The notes under the pieces were generated by a model. That model ran no database searches and was not told the DNA's origin. It saw only the letters and a list, made by a program, of their open reading frames with translations. Below, one piece after another: positions 1 through 8,361 of a stretch of DNA of 64,000 nt. Source of the DNA: Actinomadura violacea (GTDB taxonomy: Bacteria; Actinomycetota; Actinomycetes; Streptosporangiales; Streptosporangiaceae); assembly GCF_017573465.1 (NCBI RefSeq), contig NZ_JAGEPF010000001.1, positions 62,001 to 126,000 on the forward strand, in the 5' to 3' direction. Every line of letters starts with the position of its first letter. Position 1 is the first letter of the stretch. The position numbers and the translations under genes were made by a program.

Positions 1-330
1 GGCGCGCCGCGCCCGCTCAGCCCGGCCGCGGAACTGGCCGCGTACCGGCTCGTCCAGGAGGGACTGACCAACACCGTGAAGCATGCGGGCGTCCGCGCGA
101 AGGCGGGCATCGCGCTCGTCTGGGGCGCCGACGCGCTGACGATCACCATCCGCGACGACGGCCCGGGCCCGGCGCCCGGCGGGGCGGGCGGTGCGGGCGG
201 TGCGCCGGGCCTCGGGCTGGCCGGGATGCGCGAACGGCTCGGCGCGCTCGGCGGCGCGGTCAGCAGCGGCGCGGGCGAGACGGGCGGGTACGTGGTCGAG
301 GGCCGCCTCCCCTACCCGGCGGCGTCATGA
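1..330 (+). CDS. Sensor histidine kinase, C-terminal fragment (NarL-family two-component)
   Basis: This is the ATP-binding end of a two-component sensor kinase whose sensor and phosphoacceptor regions lie before the window. The frame opens with the N-box (YRLVQEGLTNTVKHA), then the DDGPG box and a GLGLAGMRERL glycine box, the order found in HATPase_c domains of HisKA_3 kinases. About 109 residues are visible and no start codon is present. The stop overlaps the next start as ATGA, so kinase and regulator are translationally coupled and are almost certainly cognate partners. The stimulus cannot be told from this end. Confidence 0.9.
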   Translation, partial: GAPRPLSPAAELAAYRLVQEGLTNTVKHAGVRAKAGIALVWGADALTITIRDDGPGPAPGGAGGAGGAPGLGLAGMRERLGALGGAVSSGAGETGGYVVEGRLPYPAAS

Positions 331-962
331 CCATCGGCGTGCTGGTCGTCGACGACCAGGACCTCGTGCGCACCGGGACCGCCCTGGTGGTCGACTCCCA
401 GCCGGACATGCGGGTGGTCGGCCAGGCCGCCGACGGCGCCGCGGCGGTGCGCCTCGCGGCGGGTGCCGACGTCGTCCTGATGGACGTCCGCATGCCGGTG
501 ATGGACGGCGCCGAGGCGACCCGGGAGATCTGCCGCGAGGGTGAGGCGCGGGTGCTCGTGCTGACGACGTTCGACCTCGACGAGTACGCGTTCGCCGCGC
601 TGCGGGCCGGGGCGTCCGGGTTCCTGCTGAAGGACGCCCCCGCCGAGGAGATGCTCGCCGCGATCCGGACCGTGCACCGCGGCGACGCGGTCATCGCCCC
701 GTCCACCACCCGCCGCCTCCTCGACCATGTCGCGCCCGGCCTGCCGGAGTCCGCCGGTCCCGACCCGCTCACCGACCGCGAGCGGGAGGTGCTCCTGCAC
801 CTCGCCCTCGGCCTGTCGAACGCCGAGATCGCCGCCCGGCTGTTCATGGCCGAGGGGACGGTGAAGACCCATGTGGGCCGCATCCTGGCGAAACTCGGGG
901 TCCGCGACCGTGTCCAGGCGGTCATCTGGGCCTATGACCACCGCCTGGTCCGCCCGGCCTAG
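327..962 (+). CDS. NarL/FixJ-family response regulator
   Basis: A 211-residue DNA-binding response regulator. The receiver domain (about 1-120) has the acidic pair D9-D10, the phosphoacceptor D53 in LMDVRMPVMDG, the conserved Thr in VLTTF and the Lys in LLKDAP. A LuxR-type helix-turn-helix follows (about 147-205), with LTDREREVLLHLALG and NAEIAARLFMAEGTVKTHV. It overlaps the preceding kinase by 4 nt and should be phosphorylated by it. Its TAG stop interlocks with the convergent CoA-transferase stop in the palindrome CTAG at 959-962, so the two genes share their last bases and no terminator fits between them. Target genes are unknown. Confidence 0.95.
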   Translation: MTIGVLVVDDQDLVRTGTALVVDSQPDMRVVGQAADGAAAVRLAAGADVVLMDVRMPVMDGAEATREICREGEARVLVLTTFDLDEYAFAALRAGASGFLLKDAPAEEMLAAIRTVHRGDAVIAPSTTRRLLDHVAPGLPESAGPDPLTDREREVLLHLALGLSNAEIAARLFMAEGTVKTHVGRILAKLGVRDRVQAVIWAYDHRLVRPA

Positions 963-2149
963 ATGGTGCCGGCCTTCTGCAGGGACGCGATCTCTTCGGG
1001 GGAGAGGCCGAGGAGGCCGCCGTACACCTCGGCGTTGTGCCGGCCGAGGGACGGGCCGAGCGTGCGGACCTCGCCGGGGGTATCGGACAGCTTCGGGAAC
1101 ACGTTGTGCATCGGGAAGTCGCCGAACTCGGGGTGCGCCATCCGGATGATCGCCTCGCGGGCCTTGTAGTGCGGGTCGGCGAGCATGTCCTTCGCGCGGT
1201 AGGTGAGCCCGGCAGGGATGCCGTTCTCGTGCAGGAGCTCCAGGAGCGACTCGGAGCTCTGGCCGGCGGTCCAGGCGGCGATCAGCTCGTCCAGTTCCTC
1301 CGCGTTGGTGCCGCGGGCGCCGTGCGTGGCGTAGCGCTCGTCGTCGGCGAGTTCGGGACGGCCCATCAGCGCGGCGAGCCGCCGCCAGATCGTGTCGCGG
1401 TTCGCGGCGATGAGGACGGGGCCGTCCAGCGTCGGGTAGACGTTGGACGGCGCGATGTTCGGCAGCACTGACCCGGTGCGTTCCCGCTGGTAGCCCGCGA
1501 TCTCCCACTCCGGGACGAGCGACTCCATCAGCGCGAGCACCGCCTCGTAGAGGGCCGAGTCGACGATCTGGCCGCGGCCCGTCCGGTGCCGGGCGTGCAG
1601 GGCGACGAGGGTGCCGAGCGCCGCGAACGTGCCGGCCAGCTCGTCGCCGAGCGAGATGCCCGCGCGGGACGGCGGCTTGTCGGGGTCGCCGGTGACGTAC
1701 CGGATGCCCCCCATCGCCTCGCCGATCGAGCCGAACCCGGCGCGCGGCGCGTACGGGCCGTCCTGCCCGTAGCCCGTGACCCGGGTGATGATCAGCCGCG
1801 GGTTGTCCCTCTGCAGGTCGGCGGGGGCGAGGCCCCAGCGCTCCAGGGTGCCGGGACGGAAGTTCTCCACCAGCACGTCGGCCTGCGCGATGATCCGGCG
1901 GGCGAGGGCCTGGCCCTCCGGCGTGCGCAGGTTCAGCGTGACCGACTTCTTGTTGCGCGCGAGGATCGGCCACCACAGCGACATGCCGTGCGGCTTCTCC
2001 CGGCCCCACTCGCGCATCGGGTCGCCCGACCCCGGCGGCTCGATCTTGACGACCTCGGCGCCGAAGTCGCCGAGCAGCTGCCCGCAGAACGGGCCGGCGA
2101 GCAGCTGGCCCATCTCCACGACCCGGAGGTCTCCCAGCGCACCTGTCAT
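959..2149 (-). CDS. CaiB/BaiF-type (class III) acyl-CoA transferase
   Basis: A 396-residue CoA-transferase that moves CoA from an acyl-CoA donor to a carboxylic acid in the cytoplasm. The N-terminal Rossmann part (VVEMGQLLAGPFCGQLLGD) and the ENFRPGTLERWGL segment are family hallmarks. D169 in ISLGDELAG falls exactly where the nucleophilic aspartate of formyl-CoA transferase lies. Its ATG overlaps the stop of the GntR gene as ATGA, so the two form an operon. A divergent HMG-CoA-lyase-like gene suggests the pair activates and then cleaves a 3-hydroxy-3-methyl acid; the exact substrate is inference. Confidence 0.93.
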   Translation of the reverse strand: MTGALGDLRVVEMGQLLAGPFCGQLLGDFGAEVVKIEPPGSGDPMREWGREKPHGMSLWWPILARNKKSVTLNLRTPEGQALARRIIAQADVLVENFRPGTLERWGLAPADLQRDNPRLIITRVTGYGQDGPYAPRAGFGSIGEAMGGIRYVTGDPDKPPSRAGISLGDELAGTFAALGTLVALHARHRTGRGQIVDSALYEAVLALMESLVPEWEIAGYQRERTGSVLPNIAPSNVYPTLDGPVLIAANRDTIWRRLAALMGRPELADDERYATHGARGTNAEELDELIAAWTAGQSSESLLELLHENGIPAGLTYRAKDMLADPHYKAREAIIRMAHPEFGDFPMHNVFPKLSDTPGEVRTLGPSLGRHNAEVYGGLLGLSPEEIASLQKAGTI

Positions 2150-2781
2150 GTCTCTTCCTTCGTCAGGTTGGCCGCGGCGGCGCGGATGTGGGCGCGCATC
2201 ACCGACTCGGCCCAGTCGGGGTCGCGGGCGGCGAGCGCGGCGACCAGCTCCCGGTGGTGGTTCATGCTGCGGGCCATCTCGCCGGCGTCGTACCGGCGGA
2301 ACGTCCCGACGATCAGCGGGGCGTGCATGACCGACGTCAGCATCGCGGGCAGCCGCCGGTTCCCGGACGCCTCGATGAGGGCGGCGTGGAACAGCGAGTT
2401 CAGCTGCGCGACGCGGGTGAAGTCGCCTTCGGCGACGGCGGCCTCCATCGCGTCGCACCGGCCGAGCAGGTCCGCGAGGACGTGGTCGCCGGGCGCCGTG
2501 CGGGCCGCGCGGGCCGCCGCGTAGGGCTCCAGCAGCGACCGCAGCTCGAAGATCTCCTCCAGGTCGCGCCGCGTCCACCGGACGACCCGCGCCCCGCGGT
2601 GCGGCAGCACCTCGACGAGCCCGTCCGCGCCGAGCCGCTGCAGCGCCTCCCGGACGGGCGTGCGCGACAGCCCGAGCGTCTCGGCCAGCTCTGCTTCGCC
2701 GAGCCGGGCGCCCGCCGCGGCCTCGCCGGACAGGATCATCCGCCGGACCGCGTCGTACGCCGCGTCGGTCGCCCGCGCCAT
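2146..2781 (-). CDS. GntR-family transcriptional regulator (FCD subfamily)
   Basis: A 211-residue regulator. The N-terminal winged helix holds YDAVRRMILSGEAAAGARL, LGLSRTPVREALQRL and the DGLVEVLPHRGARV wing. The C-terminal all-helical FCD ligand domain has the usual metal-site pattern (FELRSLLEPYAA, FHAALIEASGN, MNHHRELV). I chose the ATG at 2781 because GGAAGGGGG precedes it; an upstream in-frame ATG at 2808 sits inside a palindrome and has no Shine-Dalgarno. It overlaps the CoA-transferase by 4 nt. It probably represses its own operon and the divergent lyase gene through the TTGCATGCAA-type sites at 2802 and 2854, released by an acid or CoA-ester ligand. Confidence 0.93.
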   Translation of the reverse strand: MARATDAAYDAVRRMILSGEAAAGARLGEAELAETLGLSRTPVREALQRLGADGLVEVLPHRGARVVRWTRRDLEEIFELRSLLEPYAAARAARTAPGDHVLADLLGRCDAMEAAVAEGDFTRVAQLNSLFHAALIEASGNRRLPAMLTSVMHAPLIVGTFRRYDAGEMARSMNHHRELVAALAARDPDWAESVMRAHIRAAAANLTKEET

Positions 2782-2801
2782 CGCGCCCCCTTCCAGGCTT
2801 G

Positions 2802-2813
2802 ATTGCATGCAAT
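2802..2813. promoter_or_regulatory. Candidate GntR operator 1
   Basis: ATTGCATGCAAT is a perfect 12 bp palindrome lying midway in the 73 bp gap between the divergent GntR and lyase genes. FCD-type GntR proteins commonly bind palindromes of the TTGnnTnCAA kind. Control of both genes by the neighbouring regulator is inferred. Confidence 0.6.
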
Positions 2814-2853
2814 ATAGTCATAACAGGGTCGAAACTCGCAAGGTGGAGGCGAA

Positions 2854-2865
2854 GTTGCATACAAC
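2854..2865. promoter_or_regulatory. Candidate GntR operator 2, over the lyase start codon
   Basis: GTTGCATACAAC keeps the outer GTTG/CAAC arms of operator 1 and an almost identical centre. It covers the TTG start codon of the lyase gene at 2855, so a bound regulator would sit across the translation start region. The two site centres are 52 bp apart, close to five helical turns. Confidence 0.5.
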
Positions 2866-3748
2866 AGTCCTCGAAGTGGGCCCCCGCGACCGGCTGCAGA
2901 ACGAAGACCGCGTGCTCGCCCCCGACGAGCGGATCACCTTCATCGCCCGCTGCGTGGACGCCGGGGCCCGCCGCATCGAGGCCGTCTCGTTCGTGAACCC
3001 GAAGCGCGTCCCGCAGATGGCGGGCGCCGAAGAGGTCATGGCGGGCGTCCCGCGCCGCGACGGCGTCTCCTACAGCGGCCTCGTCCTCAACCGGCGCGGC
3101 CTCGACCGCGCCCTCGACGCGGGCGTCGACGAGGTGAACGTCGTGCTCGTCGCGTCCGACACCTTCTCCGTCCGCAACCAGGGCAGCACCATGACCGAGA
3201 TGCTGGACGCCTGGGACGGCATCGCCGCCGCCGCGCATGACGCGGGCGTCCCCGCCGGCGTCACGATCGCCGTCGCGTTCGGCTGCCCGTTCGAGGGCGA
3301 GACGCCGCCGGAGCGCGTCGCCGAGATCGCCCGCCGCGCGCACGCCGCCGGCGCCTCCGAGATCGCGATCGCCGACACGATCGGTGTCGGCGTCCCGGCG
3401 CAGGTCCGCGACCTGACCGCGCGGGTCCGCGAGGCCGCGCCCGGCACCCCGCTGCGCTTCCACTTCCACAACACCCGCAACACCGGCTACGCCAACGCGC
3501 TCACGGCCGTCGACCTCGGCGTCACCACCCTCGACGCCAGCACCGGCGGCTTCGGCGGCTGCCCGTTCGCGCCCGCCGCCACCGGCAACATCGCCACCGA
3601 GGACCTCCTCTACGCCCTCCACCGCTCCGGCGTCGAGACCGGCATCGACATGGCGGCCGTCACCGAGACCGGCACCTGGCTCGCCGGCCTCCTCGGCAAG
3701 CCCGCCCCCGCCCTCCTCGGCCGCGCCGGCGGCCACCCCCCACGTTGA
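2855..3748 (+). CDS. Hydroxymethylglutaryl-CoA lyase-like enzyme
   Basis: A 297-residue DRE-TIM-barrel lyase, the family size. It begins with the substrate motif VGPRDRLQNE (family norm GPRDGLQNE, so one Gly is Arg), has the metal-binding H-x-H in HFHNTRNTGYAN, FGCPFEGETPP, and the active-site cysteine loop GFGGCPFAPAATGNIATED near the C-terminus. These support aldol-type cleavage of a 3-hydroxy-3-methylacyl-CoA. I chose the TTG start because GGAGG stands 5 nt upstream; a longer reading from ATG 2807 has no such site. It is divergent from a GntR/CoA-transferase operon, which fits leucine-type or branched dicarboxylic acid breakdown. Its TGA stop lies inside the palindromic repeat that follows. 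Confidence 0.9.
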   Translation: MHTTVLEVGPRDRLQNEDRVLAPDERITFIARCVDAGARRIEAVSFVNPKRVPQMAGAEEVMAGVPRRDGVSYSGLVLNRRGLDRALDAGVDEVNVVLVASDTFSVRNQGSTMTEMLDAWDGIAAAAHDAGVPAGVTIAVAFGCPFEGETPPERVAEIARRAHAAGASEIAIADTIGVGVPAQVRDLTARVREAAPGTPLRFHFHNTRNTGYANALTAVDLGVTTLDASTGGFGGCPFAPAATGNIATEDLLYALHRSGVETGIDMAAVTETGTWLAGLLGKPAPALLGRAGGHPPR

Positions 3749-3805
3749 CTTGCGGCGTGTCGGCCTTATCCGGGGTCTTTTAAGGCCGACACGCCGCAAC
3801 TCAAC
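3744..3805. repeat. 62 bp palindromic intergenic repeat, copy 1
   Basis: Two 25 bp arms, starting gttgacttgcggcgtgtcgg and ending as its reverse complement with one mismatch, enclose a 12 nt loop that runs into TTTT. A second copy of identical length, with the same left arm and two changes in the right arm, lies at 32749-32810. Both sit between convergent genes and both supply the TGA stop of the upstream plus-strand gene. It may work as a bidirectional terminator, a REP-like element, or both. Confidence 0.85.
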
Positions 3806-3809
3806 GAAG

Positions 3810-4767
3810 TTAGGCCGCGTCCGGCAGGCTCGCCGACCTCGGTGTGAACGGCGCCGATGTGCTCGACGACCGCGGGCGGGCAGCCGATCGCGGCGACCGC
3901 GTCCCGGTGGAAGGCCTCGTGGACGAGGACGTCGGCGCCCGCCGCCAGCCGCGGGACGTTAGGCGTGCGGGCGGTGTCGCCGGAGAAGACGACCACGCAG
4001 TCCTCCGTCTCGATCCGGTACGCGAGCGCCGGGAACACCGGGCCGTGCGGGACGAGGATCGCGGTGACCTTGAGGTCGTCGTTTTCCATCACCGGGAACG
4101 GATCCATGCGCGGCGCGGTATCCGACGCGCTCGCTCCGGCCGCCGCGGGCGGCTGGATCTCGTGGACCCGGACATAGTCGGCCGGGTCGCTGCCCATGTG
4201 CTCGGCGATGAAGCCGTTCGTGGAGTAGGCGAACGCCGCGTTCGACAGCCGCAGCAGGGCCGCGACGCCGGGGACGGGGGCGTCCGCGTCGACCCAGTGG
4301 GAGCCGGGCGGCGGACCGTCCGGCAGCCGTCCCGCCGACCCCGGCCCGTACACCTCGATCGGCTTCTGGAACCCCTGCTTGCCCGCCACAGGTCCACGGT
4401 GTGGTCGGCGTGCAGGTGCGTCACGAAGATCCCCGCGAGGGACGGCATCGACAGCCCGGCCCGCATGAACTGGGTGACGGCCCCGCGCCCGGCGTCGATC
4501 ACGTAGGTGCGGCCGTTGACGACCAGCGCGGACGCGATGCCGGTCCGGGCGGCGAGCGGCGGCGGCCCGCCCGCGGTGCCGAGCAGGACGAGGTCCGTGC
4601 CGCGATGGCCGGGCAGCCGCCCGCCGGGCGCGGCCTGCGAAGCGGGCGCGGCTTGCGCGGCGGGTGCGGCGAGGCCCGCGAGCGCCGCGGCGCCACCGCC
4701 GAGAACGGCGGCGCGGAGGACCGTCCGGCGCCCGGCGGCGCGGGGCGCCGGGGCGGCCTCTCGCCAC
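3810..4767 (-). pseudogene. Decayed Tat-exported metallo-beta-lactamase-fold hydrolase
   Basis: Pieces of one MBL-fold protein lie in several frames. An N-terminal piece has a Tat-like signal (GRRTVLRAAVLGGGAAALAGL), then VVNGRTYVIDAGRGAVTQF and the metal motif THLHADH. Near 4388 the frame shifts and about ten residues seem missing before AGKQGFQKPIEVYGPGSAG. The second piece continues through FSGDTA and LVHEAF to HTEVGE, where the usual last 30-40 residues are absent and another frame offers LPDAA then TAA. No start codon lies in frame with the signal peptide; a GTG at 4767 is in a different frame. Several independent lesions argue for a pseudogene rather than one sequencing error. Confidence 0.75.
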
Positions 4768-4965
4768 CAGACCGCGGGTGATCGTTATTCCGGATCCCTG
4801 CCATCGACGGGATGGATGGCTCCGCGTCCCGCGCCGCCCGCGCCGCCCGTCATCCGCCGCACGGATGATCGGCATCCAGCGAATCTATTTCTCAAATCAG
4901 GCCGCCCGTCGTCACATTAGGGGCCACTGCGGAGCGGAGAACCGCTCCCTTGCAAGGAGTCCCTC

Positions 4966-6501
4966 GTGAACCCACCCTCACGGCGTTCCGGCGGCGGGAC
5001 GCTCGCCGCCGCCTGCCTGGCCATCATGGTGTCCCAGATCGCCAACGTGGCCCCGGCGCCGATCAACGGCACCATCCAGGAGTCGCTCGGCGCCGACGGC
5101 GTCGCGCTCGCCTGGGTGACCTCGGCGTTCCTGCTGCCGACCGCCATCCTCGAACTGTCGTTCGGCGTGCTCGGCGACCTCCTCGGCCGCCGCCGCGTCC
5201 TCATCGGCGGCACCGCCGTCCTCGCGGCCGGGGCGCTGGTGTCCGGGTCCGCGCACGGCGTCCACCAGCTGTGGGCCGGGCAGGCGCTCGCCGGCATCGG
5301 CGCCGGCGCGCTGATCCCGACGTCGCTGGCCATCGCCGTGGCCGGCGCGACGACGGCCGAGGAGCGCTCGCGCGGCGTCGCCACCTGGACGCTCAGCATG
5401 TCGCTCGGCACCATGCTCGGCGTCATGGTCAGCGGGGCGCTCGCCGAGAACGTCTCCTGGCACGCGTCCTTCTACCTCGTCGCGCCGCTCGCGGTGCTGA
5501 GCCTCGCGGTGACGGCGCTGTTCGCGCGCGAGTCGAAGTCCCCGGAGGGGCGGTCGCTGGACTGGCCGGGGCAGGCGTCCATCGCCGTCGGCATGTTCGC
5601 CCTGCTCTACGGCATCGTCGAGGGCGCCGGGAACTCCTGGACGGCGCCGCGCACGATCGTCGCGCTCGCCGCCGGCGTCGCCGGGCTCGTCGCGTTCGTG
5701 CTGGTCGAACGCAAGGTCGCCGCGCCGATGCTGCACCTGGCCGTGTTCGGCATCCCGGCGTTCTCCGCCGCGGCGGTCGCCGCCGTCATCGGCATGTTCT
5801 CCTTCCTCGGCAGCGTGTACGCGCTGAGCATCAGGATCGGCGCGTTGCAGCACAAGACCGGCATCCACGCCGCGGTCTTCTTCGTCATCCTGCAAGGGGT
5901 GCCGTGCCTGCTCGGACCCGTCCTGCCCCGCATGATGCGGCGGTTCGGCGCGCGGCGGCTCGTCACCGGCGGGCTGCTCCTGCTGGCCGCCGGCGAGTTC
6001 TGGCTCGCCGCCCTGCCCGTGCGGGACGCGTCCCTGGCCGTCCATGTCGGGCCGCTGCTGCTGGAGGGCATCGGCTTCCTGTTCATCGTGTCGGCGATGA
6101 CGTCGGCGGCCATCGACGCGGTGCCGCTGTCCTACACGGGCATGGCGAGCGCGGCCATCAGCACCGCCCGCGACTTCGGGATGTGCATCGGCCCGTCCAT
6201 CGTCAGCGCGGTCGCGCTCAGCGCGGCCATGGGCGACCTGCCCGGACGGCTGGCCTCGGCGGGGACGCCGGCGCCGCAGGTCGCCGCCGCCACGGGCGCC
6301 GCCGGCAAGGGCGGCCCGTTCGCCGTCCTCGGCATCCCGGGACCGCCCGCGGAGGCCGCGCTGAACGCGCTGGCGCACGGCTTCTCCGTCGGTCTGGTGC
6401 TGTGCGCGGCGGCCTCGCTGCTCGCCGCGCTGGCCACCGCCCTCTGGCTCCGCGAGTCCAGCGAGCGGCGCGTGCTCGCCGAGGTGCCCGCCGCGGCGTA
6501 A
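4966..6501 (+). CDS. MFS transporter, DHA2 (EmrB/QacA-like) drug efflux
   Basis: A 511-residue, roughly 14-helix proton-driven exporter of the inner membrane. The motif GDLLGRRRVL between helices 2 and 3 is MFS motif A, and the overall length and the long final periplasmic loop before the last helix fit the DHA2 group. The GTG start follows AAGGAG at a good distance. The 175 bp upstream is AT-richer than its surroundings and probably holds the promoter. A GlxA-type regulator follows on the same strand after 74 bp and could control it. Substrate is unknown. Confidence 0.92.
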   Translation: MNPPSRRSGGGTLAAACLAIMVSQIANVAPAPINGTIQESLGADGVALAWVTSAFLLPTAILELSFGVLGDLLGRRRVLIGGTAVLAAGALVSGSAHGVHQLWAGQALAGIGAGALIPTSLAIAVAGATTAEERSRGVATWTLSMSLGTMLGVMVSGALAENVSWHASFYLVAPLAVLSLAVTALFARESKSPEGRSLDWPGQASIAVGMFALLYGIVEGAGNSWTAPRTIVALAAGVAGLVAFVLVERKVAAPMLHLAVFGIPAFSAAAVAAVIGMFSFLGSVYALSIRIGALQHKTGIHAAVFFVILQGVPCLLGPVLPRMMRRFGARRLVTGGLLLLAAGEFWLAALPVRDASLAVHVGPLLLEGIGFLFIVSAMTSAAIDAVPLSYTGMASAAISTARDFGMCIGPSIVSAVALSAAMGDLPGRLASAGTPAPQVAAATGAAGKGGPFAVLGIPGPPAEAALNALAHGFSVGLVLCAAASLLAALATALWLRESSERRVLAEVPAAA

Positions 6502-6575
6502 GCCATGGGGGCGTGTCCGGATGTGCCAGAACATGGTCATGGCGGTCATCGGGGTGCGCCGGTGACAATGGGGAC

Positions 6576-7550
6576 ATGCCCGCTCCGCACCGTGTCATCA
6601 TCGCCGTGTTCCCCGACGTCGACCTCCTCGACGTCACCGGGCCCGCGGAGGTCTTCGCGGTCGCGAACCGGGAGATGTCCGGCGGCACGCCCTACCGGGT
6701 GGTGCTGGCCGGGCCGGACGGCGGCCAGGTGCGCACCAGCGCCGGCGTCCGGCTCGCCACCGACCTGACGTTCGAGCAGGTCGGCGACCGGGTCGACACC
6801 CTCGTCGTGCCCGGCGCCGTGGACCGCGCCGGCGCGCCGGTGATCGACCCGGACCTGGTCGCCTGGATCGCCGGCACCGCCCGGCACGCCCGCCGCGTCG
6901 CCTCCGTCTGCGTCGGCGCGCACCTGCTCGCCGCCGCGGGCCTGCTCGCCGGCCGGACGGCGACCACGCACTGGGCGACCGCCGGCCGGCTCGCCGCCGA
7001 CCACCCCGACGTCACCGTCGACCCCGACCCGATCTACGTCCGGTCCGGGGACGTGTGGACGGGCGCCGGCATCAGCGCGTGCATGGACCTCGCGCTCGCC
7101 CTCGTCGCCGAGGACCACGGCGAGCGCCTCGCGCTGAAGGTCGCGCGGCAGCTCGTCATGTACCTCAAGCGGCAGGGCGGGCAGAGCCAGTTCAGCGTGC
7201 CGCTGTGGCAGGCGCCCGCCGAGCGCCGCGACATCGACGAACTGCGCGCGTGGATCACCGCCAACCCGTCCGCCGACCTGTCCGCGGCGGCGCTCGCCGA
7301 GCGGATGCGGCTCAGCGAGCGGCACTTCGCCCGGGTCTTCCGCGGCGAGACCGGCGCCACCCCGGCCGCGTTCGTCGAGGCGGCGCGGGTGGAGGCGGCG
7401 CGCCGGCTGCTGGAGGCCACCGACGAACCACTCGACCGGGTCGCCGCGTCCTGCGGCCTCGGCTCGGTCGAGACGCTGCACCGCGCGTTCCGGCGCCGGC
7501 TCGGCACCACCCCCGCCGCCTACCGCCGGCGGTTCCGCACCGCCGCCTGA
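6576..7550 (+). CDS. GlxA-family transcriptional regulator (DJ-1/PfpI plus AraC)
   Basis: A 324-residue regulator with an N-terminal DJ-1/PfpI-like domain (VIIAVFPDVDLLDVTGPAEV, then VASVCVGAHLLAAAGLL with the nucleophile-elbow cysteine) and a C-terminal AraC double helix-turn-helix (LAERMRLSERHFARVFR and VAASCGLGSVETLHRAFRRR). Members often control genes for amine, amide or stress metabolism. It lies between an efflux pump and an isochorismatase-like hydrolase, all on the plus strand, and may govern one or both. The ligand is not predictable. Confidence 0.93.
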   Translation: MPAPHRVIIAVFPDVDLLDVTGPAEVFAVANREMSGGTPYRVVLAGPDGGQVRTSAGVRLATDLTFEQVGDRVDTLVVPGAVDRAGAPVIDPDLVAWIAGTARHARRVASVCVGAHLLAAAGLLAGRTATTHWATAGRLAADHPDVTVDPDPIYVRSGDVWTGAGISACMDLALALVAEDHGERLALKVARQLVMYLKRQGGQSQFSVPLWQAPAERRDIDELRAWITANPSADLSAAALAERMRLSERHFARVFRGETGATPAAFVEAARVEAARRLLEATDEPLDRVAASCGLGSVETLHRAFRRRLGTTPAAYRRRFRTAA

Positions 7551-7611
7551 CCCCGTTTCCCATGCCCGGCCGGTGAGGCCGGTGCTCGACCCTGCCCTCC
7601 TGGAGGACGAG

Positions 7612-8214
7612 ATGACCGTTTCGACGACCCTGCGCGACGTGATCGGCCTGGACGGCGCGCTGCCCGCGCTGTCCGGCAGCACCCTGATCATGATCGACTT
7701 CCAGAACACCTACCGGACCGGCGTCATGGCCCTCCCCGGTGCGGGCGCCGCGCTGGACGCCGCGTCCCGGCTGCTCGCCCGGGCCCGCGCCGCCGGGACG
7801 CCGGTCGTGCACGTCGTCAACGACGGCGGCGAAGGCACCCCCTACGACATCCGCGCCGAGATCGGGCGGATCGCCGACCCCGTCGCGCCCCTCGACGGCG
7901 AGCCCGTCGTGGTGAAGGGCTTCCCGAACTCCTTCCACGACACCGATCTGGCGGACGTGCTGCGCCGCATCGACGCCGGGCCCGACCTGGTGCTGGCCGG
8001 CTTCATGACCCACATGTGCGTCCAGTTCACCGCCCAGGGCGCCTTCAACCTCGGCTACCGGCCCACCGTCGTCGCGGAGGCCTGCGCGACGCGTCCGCTG
8101 GCCGCCCCGGACGGCGCGCCGATCCCCGCGGACGCCCTGCACGCCGCCGCCCTGACCACGATCGGCGACCTCTTCGGCCTGGTCGCCCCCCGCGTCGACG
8201 ACCTCCCCGCCTGA
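7612..8214 (+). CDS. Isochorismatase-family cysteine hydrolase
   Basis: A 200-residue soluble hydrolase of the isochorismatase/nicotinamidase fold. The catalytic triad is visible as D29 (LIMIDFQNTY), K102 (VVKGFPNSF) and C136 (FMTHMCVQF). I chose the ATG at 7612 because TGGAGGACGAG precedes it. The family contains amidases (nicotinamidase, carbamoylase) and isochorismatases; the sequence alone does not fix the substrate. A GlxA regulator followed by an isochorismatase-like gene is a frequent pairing and suggests amide or carbamoyl detoxification. Confidence 0.92.
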   Translation: MTVSTTLRDVIGLDGALPALSGSTLIMIDFQNTYRTGVMALPGAGAALDAASRLLARARAAGTPVVHVVNDGGEGTPYDIRAEIGRIADPVAPLDGEPVVVKGFPNSFHDTDLADVLRRIDAGPDLVLAGFMTHMCVQFTAQGAFNLGYRPTVVAEACATRPLAAPDGAPIPADALHAAALTTIGDLFGLVAPRVDDLPA

Positions 8215-8238
8215 CCCTCGCCCCGTGCCGGCGGCCCC

Positions 8239-8286
8239 GTCTGCCGGACGGTCGTCTGCCGGGCGGCCGCGTCTGCCGGACGGTCG
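8239..8286. repeat. 16 bp direct repeat, 32 bp period, after the isochorismatase gene
   Basis: GTCTGCCGGACGGTCG occurs exactly at 8239-8254 and 8271-8286, with degenerate related units between and after, running into a nearly pure G/C tract up to about 8335. It fills most of the 147 bp between convergent genes. No coding or promoter signal was seen in it. Confidence 0.7.
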
Positions 8287-8361
8287 CCTGCCGGCGGGCG
8301 GGGCGGTCGCCCGGGCGGGGCGGGCGCCCGGGCGAAGGGGTGCGCAGGCCCGGCGCGGCCG

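Noticed and set aside
959..3799. A minus-strand open frame of over 900 codons spanning the CoA-transferase and beyond
   Set aside because: Only its last part is the real CoA-transferase; the rest runs antisense through the lyase gene and in the wrong frame through the GntR gene, as happens often at this GC content.
4978..6549. Long minus-strand frame opposite the MFS transporter
   Set aside because: It mirrors the third-position GC of the transporter gene and encodes a low-complexity Arg/Gly/Ala protein; the transporter is clear.
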